DNA of 64,000 nt from Anaerolineales bacterium (GCA_003105035.1 PQAL01000018.1:165407-229406), one strand, 5' to 3'. Shown: positions 9,451-18,223, counted from the stretch's first letter. Notes: generated by a model from the sequence alone, not told the origin. A program made the numbers and translations.

Positions 9451-9678
9451 CTATTCAAAATATGGGTTCAACGAATTTGTATTGCTTTCGATATATTTTA
9501 TTAAATCCTCGGGACGGACACGTCGAGCTTTTCCGATCCTGACCGTAGGGATTTCTCCTCTTTGCATCAAAGTATATGCCATCGCGCGGCTGATCTTCAA
9601 TATTTCAGCCACATCTTTAGCTTTGAGGAGTGTGTTGATTCTTAAGACATTATCCTGAAAATCCTTTTCCTTGAACAT
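9451..9678 (-). CDS. Excisionase-family helix-turn-helix DNA-binding protein
   Basis: A 75-residue protein made almost entirely of a MerR/excisionase-type winged helix: LLKAKDVAEILKISRAMAYT (residues 17-36) followed by the wing IPTVRIGKARRVRPEDLIKYI. Proteins of this size act as recombination directionality factors or small regulators in integrated elements. The gene lies about 540 bases from a decayed tyrosine recombinase on the same strand and close to a tRNA fragment, which supports a link with element excision or regulation. The ATG at 9678 has a modest upstream AAGGAT. It appears intact, unlike the recombinase. Confidence 0.75.
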   Translation of the reverse strand: MFKEKDFQDNVLRINTLLKAKDVAEILKISRAMAYTLMQRGEIPTVRIGKARRVRPEDLIKYIESNTNSLNPYFE

Positions 9679-9905
9679 ATTGATATCCTTTTCTAATTAT
9701 TTAGTTTGGTTGTATGTTATTTACTGATTTAAATATTGGTATTTTCCTGCACCGAAACGATGAGGAACATCCGTTGTTCCTTGACCCAATATGGGAATTT
9801 ATTCTGATGGTTAGGGATTTGAATCAAGGAAATCCATCAACCACATTGGGGATGGACTTATGCCTCAGGACAGAGCTAGGGCTGCATTTCCTTCTTCATG
9901 CCGTT

Positions 9906-9932
9906 TGCAACCGTGTGCAACCGTGTGCAACC
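9906..9932. repeat. Short tandem repeat, 10-bp unit
   Basis: Two and a half copies of TGCAACCGTG in perfect tandem, lying between the HTH gene and the tRNA fragment. Arrays like this near attachment sites can be arm-type binding sites for an integrase or excisionase, but only the repeat itself is seen. Confidence 0.6.
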
Positions 9933-10049
9933 AGAAGCGCTCAGCATGGTAAATAATCAAGATTTGGACGGTTTTTACCCCATTTTTCCGGATTTATAGG
10001 GGTAAAAAGACCAAAAATAGGCATCGGAACTAGCGGAATACCCTTCCCG

Positions 10050-10096
10050 CTTCAATCGCACTGAAGAGGTCGAGGGTTCGAATCCCTCCAGGTCCA
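10050..10096 (+). other. 3' tRNA gene fragment, putative attachment site
   Basis: The segment reads as the 3' half of a tRNA: a 5-bp stem CTTCA/TGAAG closing a 7-nt loop with T at position 33 (anticodon would read CGC, alanine), a 5-nt variable region, a perfect T arm GAGGG-TTCGAAT-CCCTC, then acceptor strand CAGGTCC plus A. The matching 5' acceptor GGACCTG and a D arm are absent upstream, so it is not a whole gene. A 3' tRNA fragment beside recombinase and excisionase genes is what site-specific integration into a tRNA leaves behind. The anticodon assignment is tentative because the acceptor is not typical of tRNA-Ala. Confidence 0.6.
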
Positions 10097-10104
10097 CTTA
10101 ATTA

Positions 10105-10125
10105 CCCCCTTAGGCGGGGGTTTTT
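10105..10125 (+). terminator. Rho-independent terminator after the tRNA fragment
   Basis: CCCCC-(6 nt)-GGGGG followed directly by TTTTT, 9 bases after the tRNA fragment. It has the usual form of a tRNA terminator and was probably carried along with the tRNA 3' end. Confidence 0.75.
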
Positions 10126-10214
10126 GTTCAATTACGGATATATATGGGGGTATGACGAAGGATTTTATCTACAGGGATAAAATTTGCTGTAACCGGCTGC
10201 GACCATGATTAATA

Positions 10215-11000
10215 TTATCTATCGACAGAAATGGGTTTATCTAGCTTTACTTCGGTCAATGTCACCAGGTCGTCGATCATCTCATCGACTTCATCCACCA
10301 TAGTGGGTAGGAGATGACCATAAACATCGCTCGTTATCGATACCGTTTTATGCCCTAGTCGTCTCGATACTATGATCACTGGGACATGATGGTTGAGCAA
10401 TAGGGAGGCGCTTGTGTGGCGCAGATCATGAATTCAGAAGTTATGTTTACTTACCTGCATTAGGAGGTGCTGAAAATCATGCAGGAGATTATGTTGGTGA
10501 ATCTGCGTATCGACATGCGAAGGAAACATAAGATCGAACTCAATCCATTTTTCTCCAACCGCTTTACGTTCTGTCGCTGTCGTTCGTAATGCTGGCGTAA
10601 TCTCTAGATCGTTTTGCTTGCAAGTATTGTACAAACGTTCCCGTACGATGTCTTGGGACCGGAATACTAGCCACCTTCGCCATGCAGACGCTCCAGCTAG
10701 CGTTCTACCTTGAACGACTGCTTCATCCGATCAAGGTCGGTCCACCGCAAGCCTAGAATTTCTGATTCCCGTAATCCTGTGGCGAATGCAATCTGAATCA
10801 GAGCTTCTACTCTGTGCTCCTTGGTTGTTATCATGAGCTGGCTTAACTGGTTTCAGTAAAGACAGCCATCTCTTTATAAGGCTTAGTTGTGGAATCAACA
10901 AGACTTGCCAGGTTCCCTGCGAATAAATCCTACTTGACCGCCTGATTTAATGGGCAGCTCAACACATTGCGCTTTGATGTATTCATCGACAGCCTGGTGG
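10215..11000 (-). pseudogene. Decayed tyrosine recombinase/integrase
   Basis: Minus-strand fragments in order match a phage-type integrase: LNQAV near 10970, PYKEMAVFTET near 10890, EHRVEALIQIAFATGLRESE with the first catalytic Arg near 10790, PKTSYG, GEKWIEFDLMFPS, then HDLRHTSASLLLNHH (HxxR box), RRLGHKTVSITSDVYGHLLP with the catalytic Tyr, ending at 10215. The pieces are broken by stops (for example TGA between HNF and IHDLRH near 10434, and TAG after the KVER segment) and at least one frameshift. The N-terminal arm-binding domain is missing or unrecognisable. The gene is therefore inactive. It lies about 120 bases from the tRNA fragment, as expected for an integrase beside its attachment site. 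Confidence 0.85.
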
Positions 11001-11188
11001 CACGAACAAAAAAAGCATAGAATGATATATCAACACCTGCTCAGTATATTGGGTTGAGCATTCTTCACAATCGTACCTCAATGAAAGGAGAATGTATTGT
11101 CAGCCTGTGCCACAACCACCAGGATGTTTATATTACAAACATGCATGCTATCAACCACAGGCTCTATTTGGGGTATTTTATGAAAAAA

Positions 11189-12064
11189 TTACCCCTTTAT
11201 CCCGGTAAATGTGATACCCTGGATGAAGTATCGTTGAGCAATGAAGAAGATGATTACCATGGGCAACAACGCAACTATTGAAGCTGCCATTAAATATCCC
11301 CAGTGCACGGTATATGTGCTTCGAAAGAAATTTAGTCCCAAGGCGATGGTATAGTTTGATTGTTTGTGTAAGAACACTAATGGATACAAGAAATCGTTCC
11401 ATACTCCTTGAAAGTTAAATATGGCGATGGCGGCTAAAGCTGGCTTTGAGAGCGGTAAAATCACCTTCCATAGGATTTGCAATCGGTTAGCACCGTCGAT
11501 CAAGGCGGCTTCTTCAAGCTCGAGGGGAATATTCATAAAAAACTGTCTTAATAAAAAGATATAAAATGGACTGCCAAAGAAGGCTGGCACGATCAGTGGC
11601 AAGTAAGAGTCTATCCATCCAAGCGTATTAAATTCAATATATAACGGAATAATCCGGACAGGTTCAACCAGCATCATGGTCGATAACATGAGGATGAAGA
11701 AGAAATTCTTGCCTGGCGCGCGTAGCCGTGCAAATCCATATGCGATTATGGTACAGGATAAAAGATTTCCAAGGATAGCCAGGGCAGCGATAAAAAGGGT
11801 GTTGAGGGCAAAACGTCCAAAAGGCACATAGGTCAGCGCTTCCGGATAATTTTGCCAGCGCAATGGACTGGGAATCCACTGGGGGGGATACTGCATGACC
11901 TGGTAATCAGATTTGAAAGAGGAGGACAAAGCCCAAAAGAGTGGCAGGATAAACATCAAAGAGCCCACAATCAACATCAAATAAACGATCAGGTTCCAGA
12001 TATTCCTACGCCAATGAGCAGGGTGCAAATAGTCTTGCTCATTAAATGAATTTCTAGAAGCCAT
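11189..12064 (-). CDS. Sugar ABC transporter permease, MalG type
   Basis: A 291-residue inner-membrane permease of the CUT1 carbohydrate family. Six hydrophobic segments are visible, starting with NLIVYLMLIVGSLMFILPLF, and the cytoplasmic EAA loop that contacts the ATPase is clear: EEAALIDGANRLQILWKVIL. It is the last gene of a binding protein-permease-permease operon and follows the other permease by 3 bases. No ATPase is encoded with it, which is common in CUT1 systems served by a shared MsiK-type ATPase elsewhere. The transported sugar cannot be deduced from the sequence. Confidence 0.9.
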   Translation of the reverse strand: MASRNSFNEQDYLHPAHWRRNIWNLIVYLMLIVGSLMFILPLFWALSSSFKSDYQVMQYPPQWIPSPLRWQNYPEALTYVPFGRFALNTLFIAALAILGNLLSCTIIAYGFARLRAPGKNFFFILMLSTMMLVEPVRIIPLYIEFNTLGWIDSYLPLIVPAFFGSPFYIFLLRQFFMNIPLELEEAALIDGANRLQILWKVILPLSKPALAAIAIFNFQGVWNDFLYPLVFLHKQSNYTIALGLNFFRSTYTVHWGYLMAASIVALLPMVIIFFIAQRYFIQGITFTGIKG

Positions 12065-12067
12065 CCA

Positions 12068-13054
12068 TCATTCTCCGATACTGCGATAAAACACCCATTT
12101 ACCTGAGGTCATGAAGATCACTAATGTACAGCCTAAAACGACTAAGAAAAGCACCCAGGCCATGGCTGATGCATACCCCATCTGAAGGTGTTCAAAAGCC
12201 TTGCGATACAGATAGAGCACATAAAAGAGGGTCGAATCCAACGGTCCACCGTTTGTTGCTACAAAAGCGTTGGTAAAGGTTTGAAAAGTCAGAATAATGC
12301 CGAAAATCAAGTTGAATAGAAGCGATGGCGTCAGCAGGGGCAAAGTTACTTTCCAGAATTTATTCCAACGATTCGCACCATCAATCTCTGCAACTTCATA
12401 CAGAACTATAGGTATATCCTGTAACCCTGCGAGGAATATTATCATTGTCCGGCCAACGCCCCATAAAGACATCATGATCAAGGCGCTCAATGCCCATTTA
12501 GGGTCCAGCAGCCAACGAGGTCCCTGAATACCAATATAAGAGAGCAGGGTATTGATCAAGCCATGTTGAGGGTTGAACATCCACATCCACATTACAACGT
12601 AGGCAACCCCGCTCAGCACGGATGGCAAATAATATACAGTTCTGAATACGCCGATTCCGCGTAACTTTTGATTAAGCAGGAGAGCCAGCGACAAGCCAAA
12701 AATCAAATCCATTGGTACGTAGACCAAGGTATATACCAGGGTAACCTGGAATGATTTGAGTGCCAGCGTATCCCTGGTGAACAGGCGTATATAATTGTCC
12801 ATTCCTACAAACTGGGGTGAAGTCAGTAGATCCCATTCGGTCAAGCTGAAATAAAACGAGGCTAGGATAGGCCCCAGATAAAATAAAATGAAACCAATTA
12901 GCCATGGAGAGATGCATAGATAGAAGAAGACAGCCTCACGCTGACGCAATTTTAGCCTGGAGATACGCAGGCCGGTTTTGATTGAGGCCAAGTTCATGGG
13001 AGGAAATAAACGAAGGGATGCCTTAGGGGGGTAGGTGGGAGTGCCCATGTCCAT
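12068..13054 (-). CDS. Sugar ABC transporter permease, MalF type
   Basis: A 328-residue CUT1 permease with about six membrane segments beginning near residue 43 (FYLCISPWLIGFILFYLGP) and an EAA loop, YEVAEIDGANRWNKFWKV. It is paired with the MalG-type permease downstream. The start is debatable. The ATG at 13054 is preceded by GGGAG, but both lie in a perfect 11-bp hairpin at 13037-13066, which could hide the ribosome site. A later ATG at 12997 lacks a good ribosome site. I keep 13054; its extra 19 residues are hydrophilic and would sit in the cytoplasm. Confidence 0.88.
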   Translation of the reverse strand: MDMGTPTYPPKASLRLFPPMNLASIKTGLRISRLKLRQREAVFFYLCISPWLIGFILFYLGPILASFYFSLTEWDLLTSPQFVGMDNYIRLFTRDTLALKSFQVTLVYTLVYVPMDLIFGLSLALLLNQKLRGIGVFRTVYYLPSVLSGVAYVVMWMWMFNPQHGLINTLLSYIGIQGPRWLLDPKWALSALIMMSLWGVGRTMIIFLAGLQDIPIVLYEVAEIDGANRWNKFWKVTLPLLTPSLLFNLIFGIILTFQTFTNAFVATNGGPLDSTLFYVLYLYRKAFEHLQMGYASAMAWVLFLVVLGCTLVIFMTSGKWVFYRSIGE

Positions 13055-13066
13055 GTGGGCACTCCC
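13037..13066 (-). promoter_or_regulatory. Hairpin masking the permease ribosome site
   Basis: A perfect 11-bp inverted repeat (GGGAGTGCCCA / TGGGCACTCCC) with an 8-nt loop lies between the binding-protein gene and the first permease. On the transcript the GGGAG used as ribosome site is in the stem and the ATG is at the loop. It can both stabilise the upstream binding-protein mRNA and reduce permease translation, a usual way to get binding protein in excess. The function is inferred. Confidence 0.65.
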
Positions 13067-13079
13067 AGGTCAGAAATTG

Positions 13080-14459
13080 TTATTTCAGTTTTTCATCCAA
13101 TGCAGCTTGAGCTTCCTGGGCGGCGGTTTGCATAACTTGTGCTACATCCGCACTAGGATCGATCAATACCGTCTCAAGAGCTTTACGCAGTGCAGGGTCG
13201 CCTGTTTCTCCCCAGTAATCGGTGGATACATACGCCCGAGGGGCCAGATAATCAAGCCCACGGATCCAGGCACCTTCAATCGGATCAGTTGTCATACCGG
13301 CAGCTTCTGCCACGGCGGCGACAGGCGGGATAGCGTGTAATTTCCAGATTTCCGAGCCTTCAGCACCAACATAGAACTTCAGGAAGCGCCAGGCAGCTTC
13401 AGGATTCTTTGAGCCACTGAAGATGCCAAAGCCTCCCCAGAATAGCACGTTGGCTTTCACATCACCAGCGGGTACTTCTACTGTACCCAGGTCCACGTTC
13501 GGATTGCTGAGCAGGCCTGTTTGGGGCCAGCGACCGAACAGGCGCATGGCAGCTTTCCCTGACTCGAACTCGGGGTTGCCACCAGCCCACAAGTTAAAAT
13601 CAGCAGGTGGAGGGGCTACTTTGTACTTGTTATATAAATCAGCATAGAACTGCACTGCCTTTATCGTCGCTGGAGAATCCATGTAGCCAACATAGCTCGT
13701 GCCATCAGGGCTGATCAGGCTACCGCCAGCAGCTGCCACCCAGTATTCAAATCCGCTGGTCCAATTGGCAGACAGTTGAGCACCCCAGATATCGGTCTGA
13801 CCATCGCCATCGACATCCTTGGTAAGCTCTTGTGCTGTTGCCAGGAAATCATCCCAGGTCCAATCATCTTTTGGATAAGCTACGTTGTACTCATCAAAAA
13901 TCTTCTTATTGTAATAGACGGCCAGAGGCGAGAAGTCCTTGGGCAGGAAATATTGTACGCCCTGGTATTTACCAGGATCCAACGTACCCGGTAGGTAAAT
14001 ACTGGTATCTAAAGCATAATTCCCACCAATAAAATCATCCAGGGGCAGGAACCCTCCCTTTGAAACAAACATAGGAACGGCATCATCGCCAATCTGGATA
14101 ATGTCTGGTGCGTCACCAGCTGCAATTTGGGTCAACAGGCGGGTGTAATAGTCATTTCCTGAAACAGCCTCAAGCTGCACCAGGATATCAGGATTTTGTT
14201 TTTCAAACTCGGCAATGATCTCTTGATGTGGGTTTAGTCCTTCACCACTGTCGCCAGTGCCCACTCGTAAAATGATTTTACTGCCTTCGGGAAGAGGCGC
14301 TGAGGTGGGAGTAACAACGACTTCTTTGGTAACCTCCACTGTTTTTTCTATGGTGATAACTTCTGGTGTCGGTGTTGTTGCCTGTGCACAACCTGCAATG
14401 AGAGAGGCAAGCATTATGCCCGTTAAAAGAAAAATGGGAATACGTAGGTACTTTTTCAC
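13080..14459 (-). CDS. Extracellular sugar-binding lipoprotein of a CUT1 ABC importer
   Basis: A 459-residue solute-binding protein. The N-terminus is a lipoprotein signal: KK, a hydrophobic stretch and lipobox LIAGC with Cys24, followed by a Thr/Pro/Val-rich linker typical of Chloroflexota lipoproteins. The mature part has the family-1 pattern: EFEKQNPDILVQLEAV, AAGDAPDIIQIGDDAV, YYNKKIFDEYNV, DWTWDDFLATAQELTKD and FESGKAAMRLFGRW. It would capture an oligosaccharide or sugar outside the membrane and deliver it to the two permeases. The start is GTG at 14459 with AAGGAGG about 8 bases upstream. It is the first gene of the operon. The specific sugar is unknown, and no glycosidase is nearby to suggest one. 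Confidence 0.92.
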   Translation of the reverse strand: MKKYLRIPIFLLTGIMLASLIAGCAQATTPTPEVITIEKTVEVTKEVVVTPTSAPLPEGSKIILRVGTGDSGEGLNPHQEIIAEFEKQNPDILVQLEAVSGNDYYTRLLTQIAAGDAPDIIQIGDDAVPMFVSKGGFLPLDDFIGGNYALDTSIYLPGTLDPGKYQGVQYFLPKDFSPLAVYYNKKIFDEYNVAYPKDDWTWDDFLATAQELTKDVDGDGQTDIWGAQLSANWTSGFEYWVAAAGGSLISPDGTSYVGYMDSPATIKAVQFYADLYNKYKVAPPPADFNLWAGGNPEFESGKAAMRLFGRWPQTGLLSNPNVDLGTVEVPAGDVKANVLFWGGFGIFSGSKNPEAAWRFLKFYVGAEGSEIWKLHAIPPVAAVAEAAGMTTDPIEGAWIRGLDYLAPRAYVSTDYWGETGDPALRKALETVLIDPSADVAQVMQTAAQEAQAALDEKLK

Positions 14460-14879
14460 AGAATCATCCTCCTTTTATGAAATGATCAACTGCTATTAGA
14501 AAATTTTTGTCAATTGAAAAAGAATATTTCCACCAGGATTTCTCTGTGGTAACCACCTCCTAAGTCTGATTATCGAGGAGCTTTAAATAATTTAGGATCT
14601 ACATATAATCATAATGCAAAAACTGTTTTTTTACTATCTTAACTATTTTTTTGATACGGTAACGAATTTTCCAGGGTAAACTGGTTTTAATCAATAAAGC
14701 CAATCTCTAAGGCATCAAGTCAGTAATCACCGAAAGATGATTCTTTCCATCCGGAATTCTGGTAAAGGGAATCAAGTGGGCAACATTAATTTAATATTTG
14801 ACAGCGAAAAAGTAGATTTGGATGGTATTATTCTTCTGAGAATAGTATCTCTACAAAAAATCTTGGGATAGTCATAGAA
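14460..14879. promoter_or_regulatory. Divergent intergenic region with small palindrome
   Basis: This region separates the sugar-importer operon (minus) from the plus-strand gene at 14880 and must hold both promoters. GTGGT-A-ACCAC at 14546-14556 is a perfect 5+5 palindrome about 90 bases upstream of the binding-protein start and could be an operator. I see no RNA gene. Confidence 0.35.
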
Positions 14880-15350
14880 ATGACATTTCCTATAGTAACC
14901 GGATCCAACTTGCTCAGAGAGAAGCTGACCCTGCCTCGGGATTTCCAAGGCAGATTCAATCTTGTTTTTATCGCTTTTGAACAGTGGCAGCAGACGGAGG
15001 TAGATTCCTGGATGGCATTGGTCAGGGAAATGGAAGAGCAGGTTGACTATCTGGCTTACTATGAGCTGCCAACCATACAGACCAGGAATTCTTTATACAA
15101 GATGTTTATCAATGAAGGCATGCGAGCTGGCACCCCTAATCCAAAAACCCGTGAACGTACGATCACGCTGTATCTCGATAAAAGGGATTTTCGCTCCGCT
15201 TTGGATATGCCGGATGAAGAGCACATATACTTATTAGTTGTAGACCGCCAGGGGTATGAGTACTTCCGCACTCGCGGTCCATATACTCAGGAGGGGGACA
15301 TGGCTCTACGTCAGGTACTTCTCCAACTCGCCCCAAAAGCGAAGGAATGA
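14880..15350 (+). CDS. Conserved protein of unknown function, possibly thioredoxin-like
   Basis: A 156-residue soluble protein with no signal peptide. It has sequence blocks I associate with a conserved hypothetical family: FPIVTGSNLLREKLTLPRDF, LVFIAFEQWQQTEVDSWM, AYYELPTIQ, FINEGMRAG, TITLYLDKRDFRSAL and IYLLVVDRQGYEYFRTRG. The ITLYLDK...LVVDRQG pattern recalls thioredoxin-like proteins such as the ATP10 assembly-factor group, but there is no CxxC pair and I would not assign a redox role. It abuts the SDR gene downstream with no gap and probably shares its transcript. Confidence 0.7.
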   Translation: MTFPIVTGSNLLREKLTLPRDFQGRFNLVFIAFEQWQQTEVDSWMALVREMEEQVDYLAYYELPTIQTRNSLYKMFINEGMRAGTPNPKTRERTITLYLDKRDFRSALDMPDEEHIYLLVVDRQGYEYFRTRGPYTQEGDMALRQVLLQLAPKAKE

Positions 15351-16898
15351 TTGGAACGGGTCGCAAGCGATGAACCTCGTACTCAATGGCAAAGAATGGT
15401 GTCGGAGAACAACAAAGATCGTCTCATTTTGGTGACCGGCGCAACCGGGTATATTGGAGGGCGACTTGTTCCCCGGTTGTTAAAGCCAGGATACCGCGTC
15501 CGTTGCCTGGTGCGCGATCCGGCCCCCTTGCATAGATATGCCTGGCACAGTGCCGTCGAGACCGTTACAGGAGACGTGCTCCAGCCAGATACTCTTGGGC
15601 CAGCCATGCAAGGAGTATCCGCGGCTTACTACTTGATCCACAGCATGTCAGCCGGCTCTGGCTTTCACCAGCTTGACCTAGTTGCAGCCCATAATTTTGG
15701 CACGGCTGCCTGCGAGGCTGGAGTCGAGCAGCTCATCTATCTTGGTGGTCTGGCTGAAACCACATCCAATTTATCGCAACACCTGCGCTCGCGCCTGCAA
15801 ACGGGTGACGCTCTGCGTAGTTCCGGTATCCCAGTAACTGAATTTCGAGCTGGAGTCATTGTGGGTTCTGGCAGCATCTCCTTTGAAATGATCCGATATC
15901 TGACCGAGCGTGTACCGGTAATGATCTGCCCACGCTGGGTCTATACGCCCACTCAACCGATTGGGATTGGGGAAGTTTTGGAATACCTGGCGACAGCGCT
16001 AGATGTGCCGGAGAGCTCTGGGCGCATTATCGAGGTCGGAGGATCTGAAATCATTACTTACGGAAAAATGATGATAGTTTATGCCGAGGTTCGGGGTCTT
16101 AAACGCTGGATGGTGCCTGTACCGGTTCTAACGCCGCGTTTATCATCCTACTGGGTCAACTTGGTCACTCCCATCTCATCAGCCCTGGCACGCCCACTCA
16201 TAGAAGGATTGCGCACCGAAAGCACAGTGCACGATCCGATTGCCAGGCAGCTATTCCCCCACGTCCAGCCGGTAGATTATCGTACATCGGTAGAGCGGGC
16301 ACTCACCGACTTGGAACCGGGGAAGATTGATTCCACCTGGATTGACTACCTAAGTGCCACATGGGGTGATGGAACTGCCGTAACCATGACTGTTCACGAA
16401 GGCATGATTTTGGAGTTCCACAAGCGTGTTGTCCCATCTTCTGCAGAAACTGTTTATCATACCTTCACCGGCCTGGGGGGAAAGCGTAGATGGCCTGCTA
16501 TTACGTGGGTATGGAAGCTGCGCGGCTTTCTGGACCAGATATTTGGTGGAGTTGGCTTTCGGCGTGAGCGTCGCGATCCTGATGAATTGCAGGTGGGAGA
16601 TGCACTTGATTTCTGGCGGGTTGAAACCCTGGAGCCGGGACATTTGTTGAGATTGCGTAGTGAGATGAAAATGCCAGGAATCGCCTGGCTAGAGTGGCAT
16701 GTCACCCCTAGAGGTAAGGAAAGTGCATTGTTATTGCAAACTTCTTTCTTTGCTCCCAAGGGAATGTTGGGATGGTTGTACTGGTATGCGGTCTACCCAC
16801 TTCATAAATTGATTTATAAGAAGCTCATCGATCAGATCGCAGCTCACGCAACAAGCTCAAAACTCAAAGAAGACAGTATACCCAAGGAGCTTATATAG
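15351..16898 (+). CDS. SDR-family NAD(P)-binding protein with C-terminal DUF2867 domain
   Basis: A 515-residue two-domain protein. The N-terminal half is an atypical short-chain dehydrogenase: a Rossmann nucleotide motif GATGYIGG in VTGATGYIGGRLVPRLL, then CLVRDP and YLIHSM, resembling NmrA/complex-I-subunit-like NAD(P) binders. The C-terminal half (from about residue 340: GMILEFHKRVV, WKLRGFLDQIFGG, LLLQTSFFAPKGMLGWLYWY) matches the DUF2867 region often fused to such SDRs. The substrate is unknown; a quinone- or lipid-related role is sometimes suggested for relatives. The TTG at 15351 directly follows the upstream stop; an ATG at 15396 is an alternative start just before the Rossmann strand. 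It overlaps the next gene by one base. Confidence 0.85.
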   Translation: MERVASDEPRTQWQRMVSENNKDRLILVTGATGYIGGRLVPRLLKPGYRVRCLVRDPAPLHRYAWHSAVETVTGDVLQPDTLGPAMQGVSAAYYLIHSMSAGSGFHQLDLVAAHNFGTAACEAGVEQLIYLGGLAETTSNLSQHLRSRLQTGDALRSSGIPVTEFRAGVIVGSGSISFEMIRYLTERVPVMICPRWVYTPTQPIGIGEVLEYLATALDVPESSGRIIEVGGSEIITYGKMMIVYAEVRGLKRWMVPVPVLTPRLSSYWVNLVTPISSALARPLIEGLRTESTVHDPIARQLFPHVQPVDYRTSVERALTDLEPGKIDSTWIDYLSATWGDGTAVTMTVHEGMILEFHKRVVPSSAETVYHTFTGLGGKRRWPAITWVWKLRGFLDQIFGGVGFRRERRDPDELQVGDALDFWRVETLEPGHLLRLRSEMKMPGIAWLEWHVTPRGKESALLLQTSFFAPKGMLGWLYWYAVYPLHKLIYKKLIDQIAAHATSSKLKEDSIPKELI

Positions 16899-17299
16899 TG
16901 CGATCCTATATCAAACTATACCTTATTACTCTGATTACATTCTTCGTGATCGATATAGTCTGGCTTGGACTTGTAGCAGGAACACTTTATCGGAGTTATC
17001 TTGGTTTCTTGTTTGCTCCCACAACCAATTGGGTCGCCGCGGTACTTTTCTACCTGCTGTTTATCCTGGGGATCCTGGTATTTGTTGTCGTGCCTGGGCT
17101 GCAAGATAGCTCACTTAAGGCAACCCTTCTCCGGGCGGTATTGTTTGGGCTGGTTACCTATGCCACTTACGACCTGACCAATCTAGCAACCGTGAAAAAC
17201 TGGCCTGTACTGATCACCGTGATAGACATGGCCTGGGGAATGGTCTTGAGCGTTCTGGTAAGTTACATCAGTTTTCTAGCGGGCAAGCGGCTAAATTAA
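16898..17299 (+). CDS. DUF2177 family membrane protein
   Basis: A 133-residue integral membrane protein with four hydrophobic segments (LITLITFFVIDIVWLGLVAG, AVLFYLLFILGILVFVVV, LLRAVLFGLVTYATYDLTN, ITVIDMAWGMVLSVLVSYIS). The TYDLTNLATVKNWP block is a hallmark of the DUF2177 family. The biochemical function is unknown. Translation starts at GTG, sharing one base with the stop of the SDR gene, so the two are likely coupled. A heliorhodopsin gene follows after about 50 bases. Confidence 0.88.
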   Translation: MRSYIKLYLITLITFFVIDIVWLGLVAGTLYRSYLGFLFAPTTNWVAAVLFYLLFILGILVFVVVPGLQDSSLKATLLRAVLFGLVTYATYDLTNLATVKNWPVLITVIDMAWGMVLSVLVSYISFLAGKRLN

Positions 17300-17347
17300 T
17301 ATGATAATCAGTAATAAATAAATCTCTTTATATGAGGAGGATATTAA

Positions 17348-18154
17348 ATGGTAACCACAAGTAACGAAACAGATGGTTCAACAAGTGTAATGGAGCGCAA
17401 GTATACCGGACTGCGACGCTTCAACCTGGGAATGGGAATCCTGCACCTTATCCAGGGTATCTTTATGATCGCGGTCAGCAATGACACCACTTACCCCATC
17501 TATACTAATTTCCTGAACTTCGATATCGCTACTCGTTCACTGAAACCTAACGCTGAGCTAGTTTATGAGGTTCCGTTTGGTATCGCCGTGGCTTTTTTCC
17601 TGTTGATTTCAGCTGTAGCACACTTCTACCTGGCTACAATTGGGTACCAGCGCTATGTGAAAAATTTGAAGACGGGCATGAACTCCACTCGCTTTTATGA
17701 ATATGCGCTAAGTTCTTCATTGATGATCGTATTAATCGGCATGCTAGTCGGCATCTGGGATCTTGGCGCAATTATCTTAATCTTCGCCGTGAACGCCACG
17801 ATGAATCTGTTTGGCATCATGATGGAGCTGCACAACCAGCACACCGAGAAAACAAACTGGACGGCTTTTATCTATGGATGCATTGCTGGGATTGTCCCAT
17901 GGATCGTGATCATGCTCTACTTCGTGGGCGCGGTCAATTCTGGGGAAGCCAAACCACCACCGTTTGTTTACACCATTGTCCCGACATTGTTTGTTTTTTT
18001 CAATATCTTCGCCATCAACATGGTTCTTCAGTATAAGAAGATCGGCCCATGGAAGGATTACCTGTTCGGGGAGCGCGTCTATATCATCCTAAGCCTGTCG
18101 GCGAAGACCGTCCTTGCCTGGCTGATCTGGGCTGGCACCCTGGCACCTGTATAG
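17348..18154 (+). CDS. Heliorhodopsin
   Basis: A 268-residue seven-helix protein matching heliorhodopsin, the light-sensing rhodopsin family with inverted membrane topology (N-terminus in the cytoplasm). Signatures: LRRFNLGMGILHLIQGIFM in helix A, FYEYALSSSLMIVLI in helix C, NATMNLFGIMMELHNQ, INMVLQYKKIGPWKDYLFGE before the last helix, and YIILSLSAKTVLAW, where K253 is the expected retinal Schiff-base lysine. The length is normal. AGGAGG sits 7 bases before the ATG, an excellent ribosome site. It is flanked by DUF2177/SDR genes and an alternative oxidase. Heliorhodopsins are thought to be photosensory or regulatory rather than pumps; the partner here is unknown. No retinal-biosynthesis gene is seen in the window. 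Confidence 0.96.
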   Translation: MVTTSNETDGSTSVMERKYTGLRRFNLGMGILHLIQGIFMIAVSNDTTYPIYTNFLNFDIATRSLKPNAELVYEVPFGIAVAFFLLISAVAHFYLATIGYQRYVKNLKTGMNSTRFYEYALSSSLMIVLIGMLVGIWDLGAIILIFAVNATMNLFGIMMELHNQHTEKTNWTAFIYGCIAGIVPWIVIMLYFVGAVNSGEAKPPPFVYTIVPTLFVFFNIFAINMVLQYKKIGPWKDYLFGERVYIILSLSAKTVLAWLIWAGTLAPV

Positions 18155-18223
18155 TAAAAAACCGGTTATAAGCCATTGCATGATAACGCTGATTCGAAAA
18201 GGTGAAATTATCGGTTGATAAGA

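Noticed and set aside
9714..9956. Plus-strand 80-codon frame near the tRNA fragment
   Set aside because: No ribosome site or recognisable sequence, and it runs through the tandem repeat TGCAACCGTG.
10050..10096. Complete functional tRNA gene
   Set aside because: No D arm and no 5' acceptor strand GGACCTG in the preceding 100 bases; only the 3' half is present.
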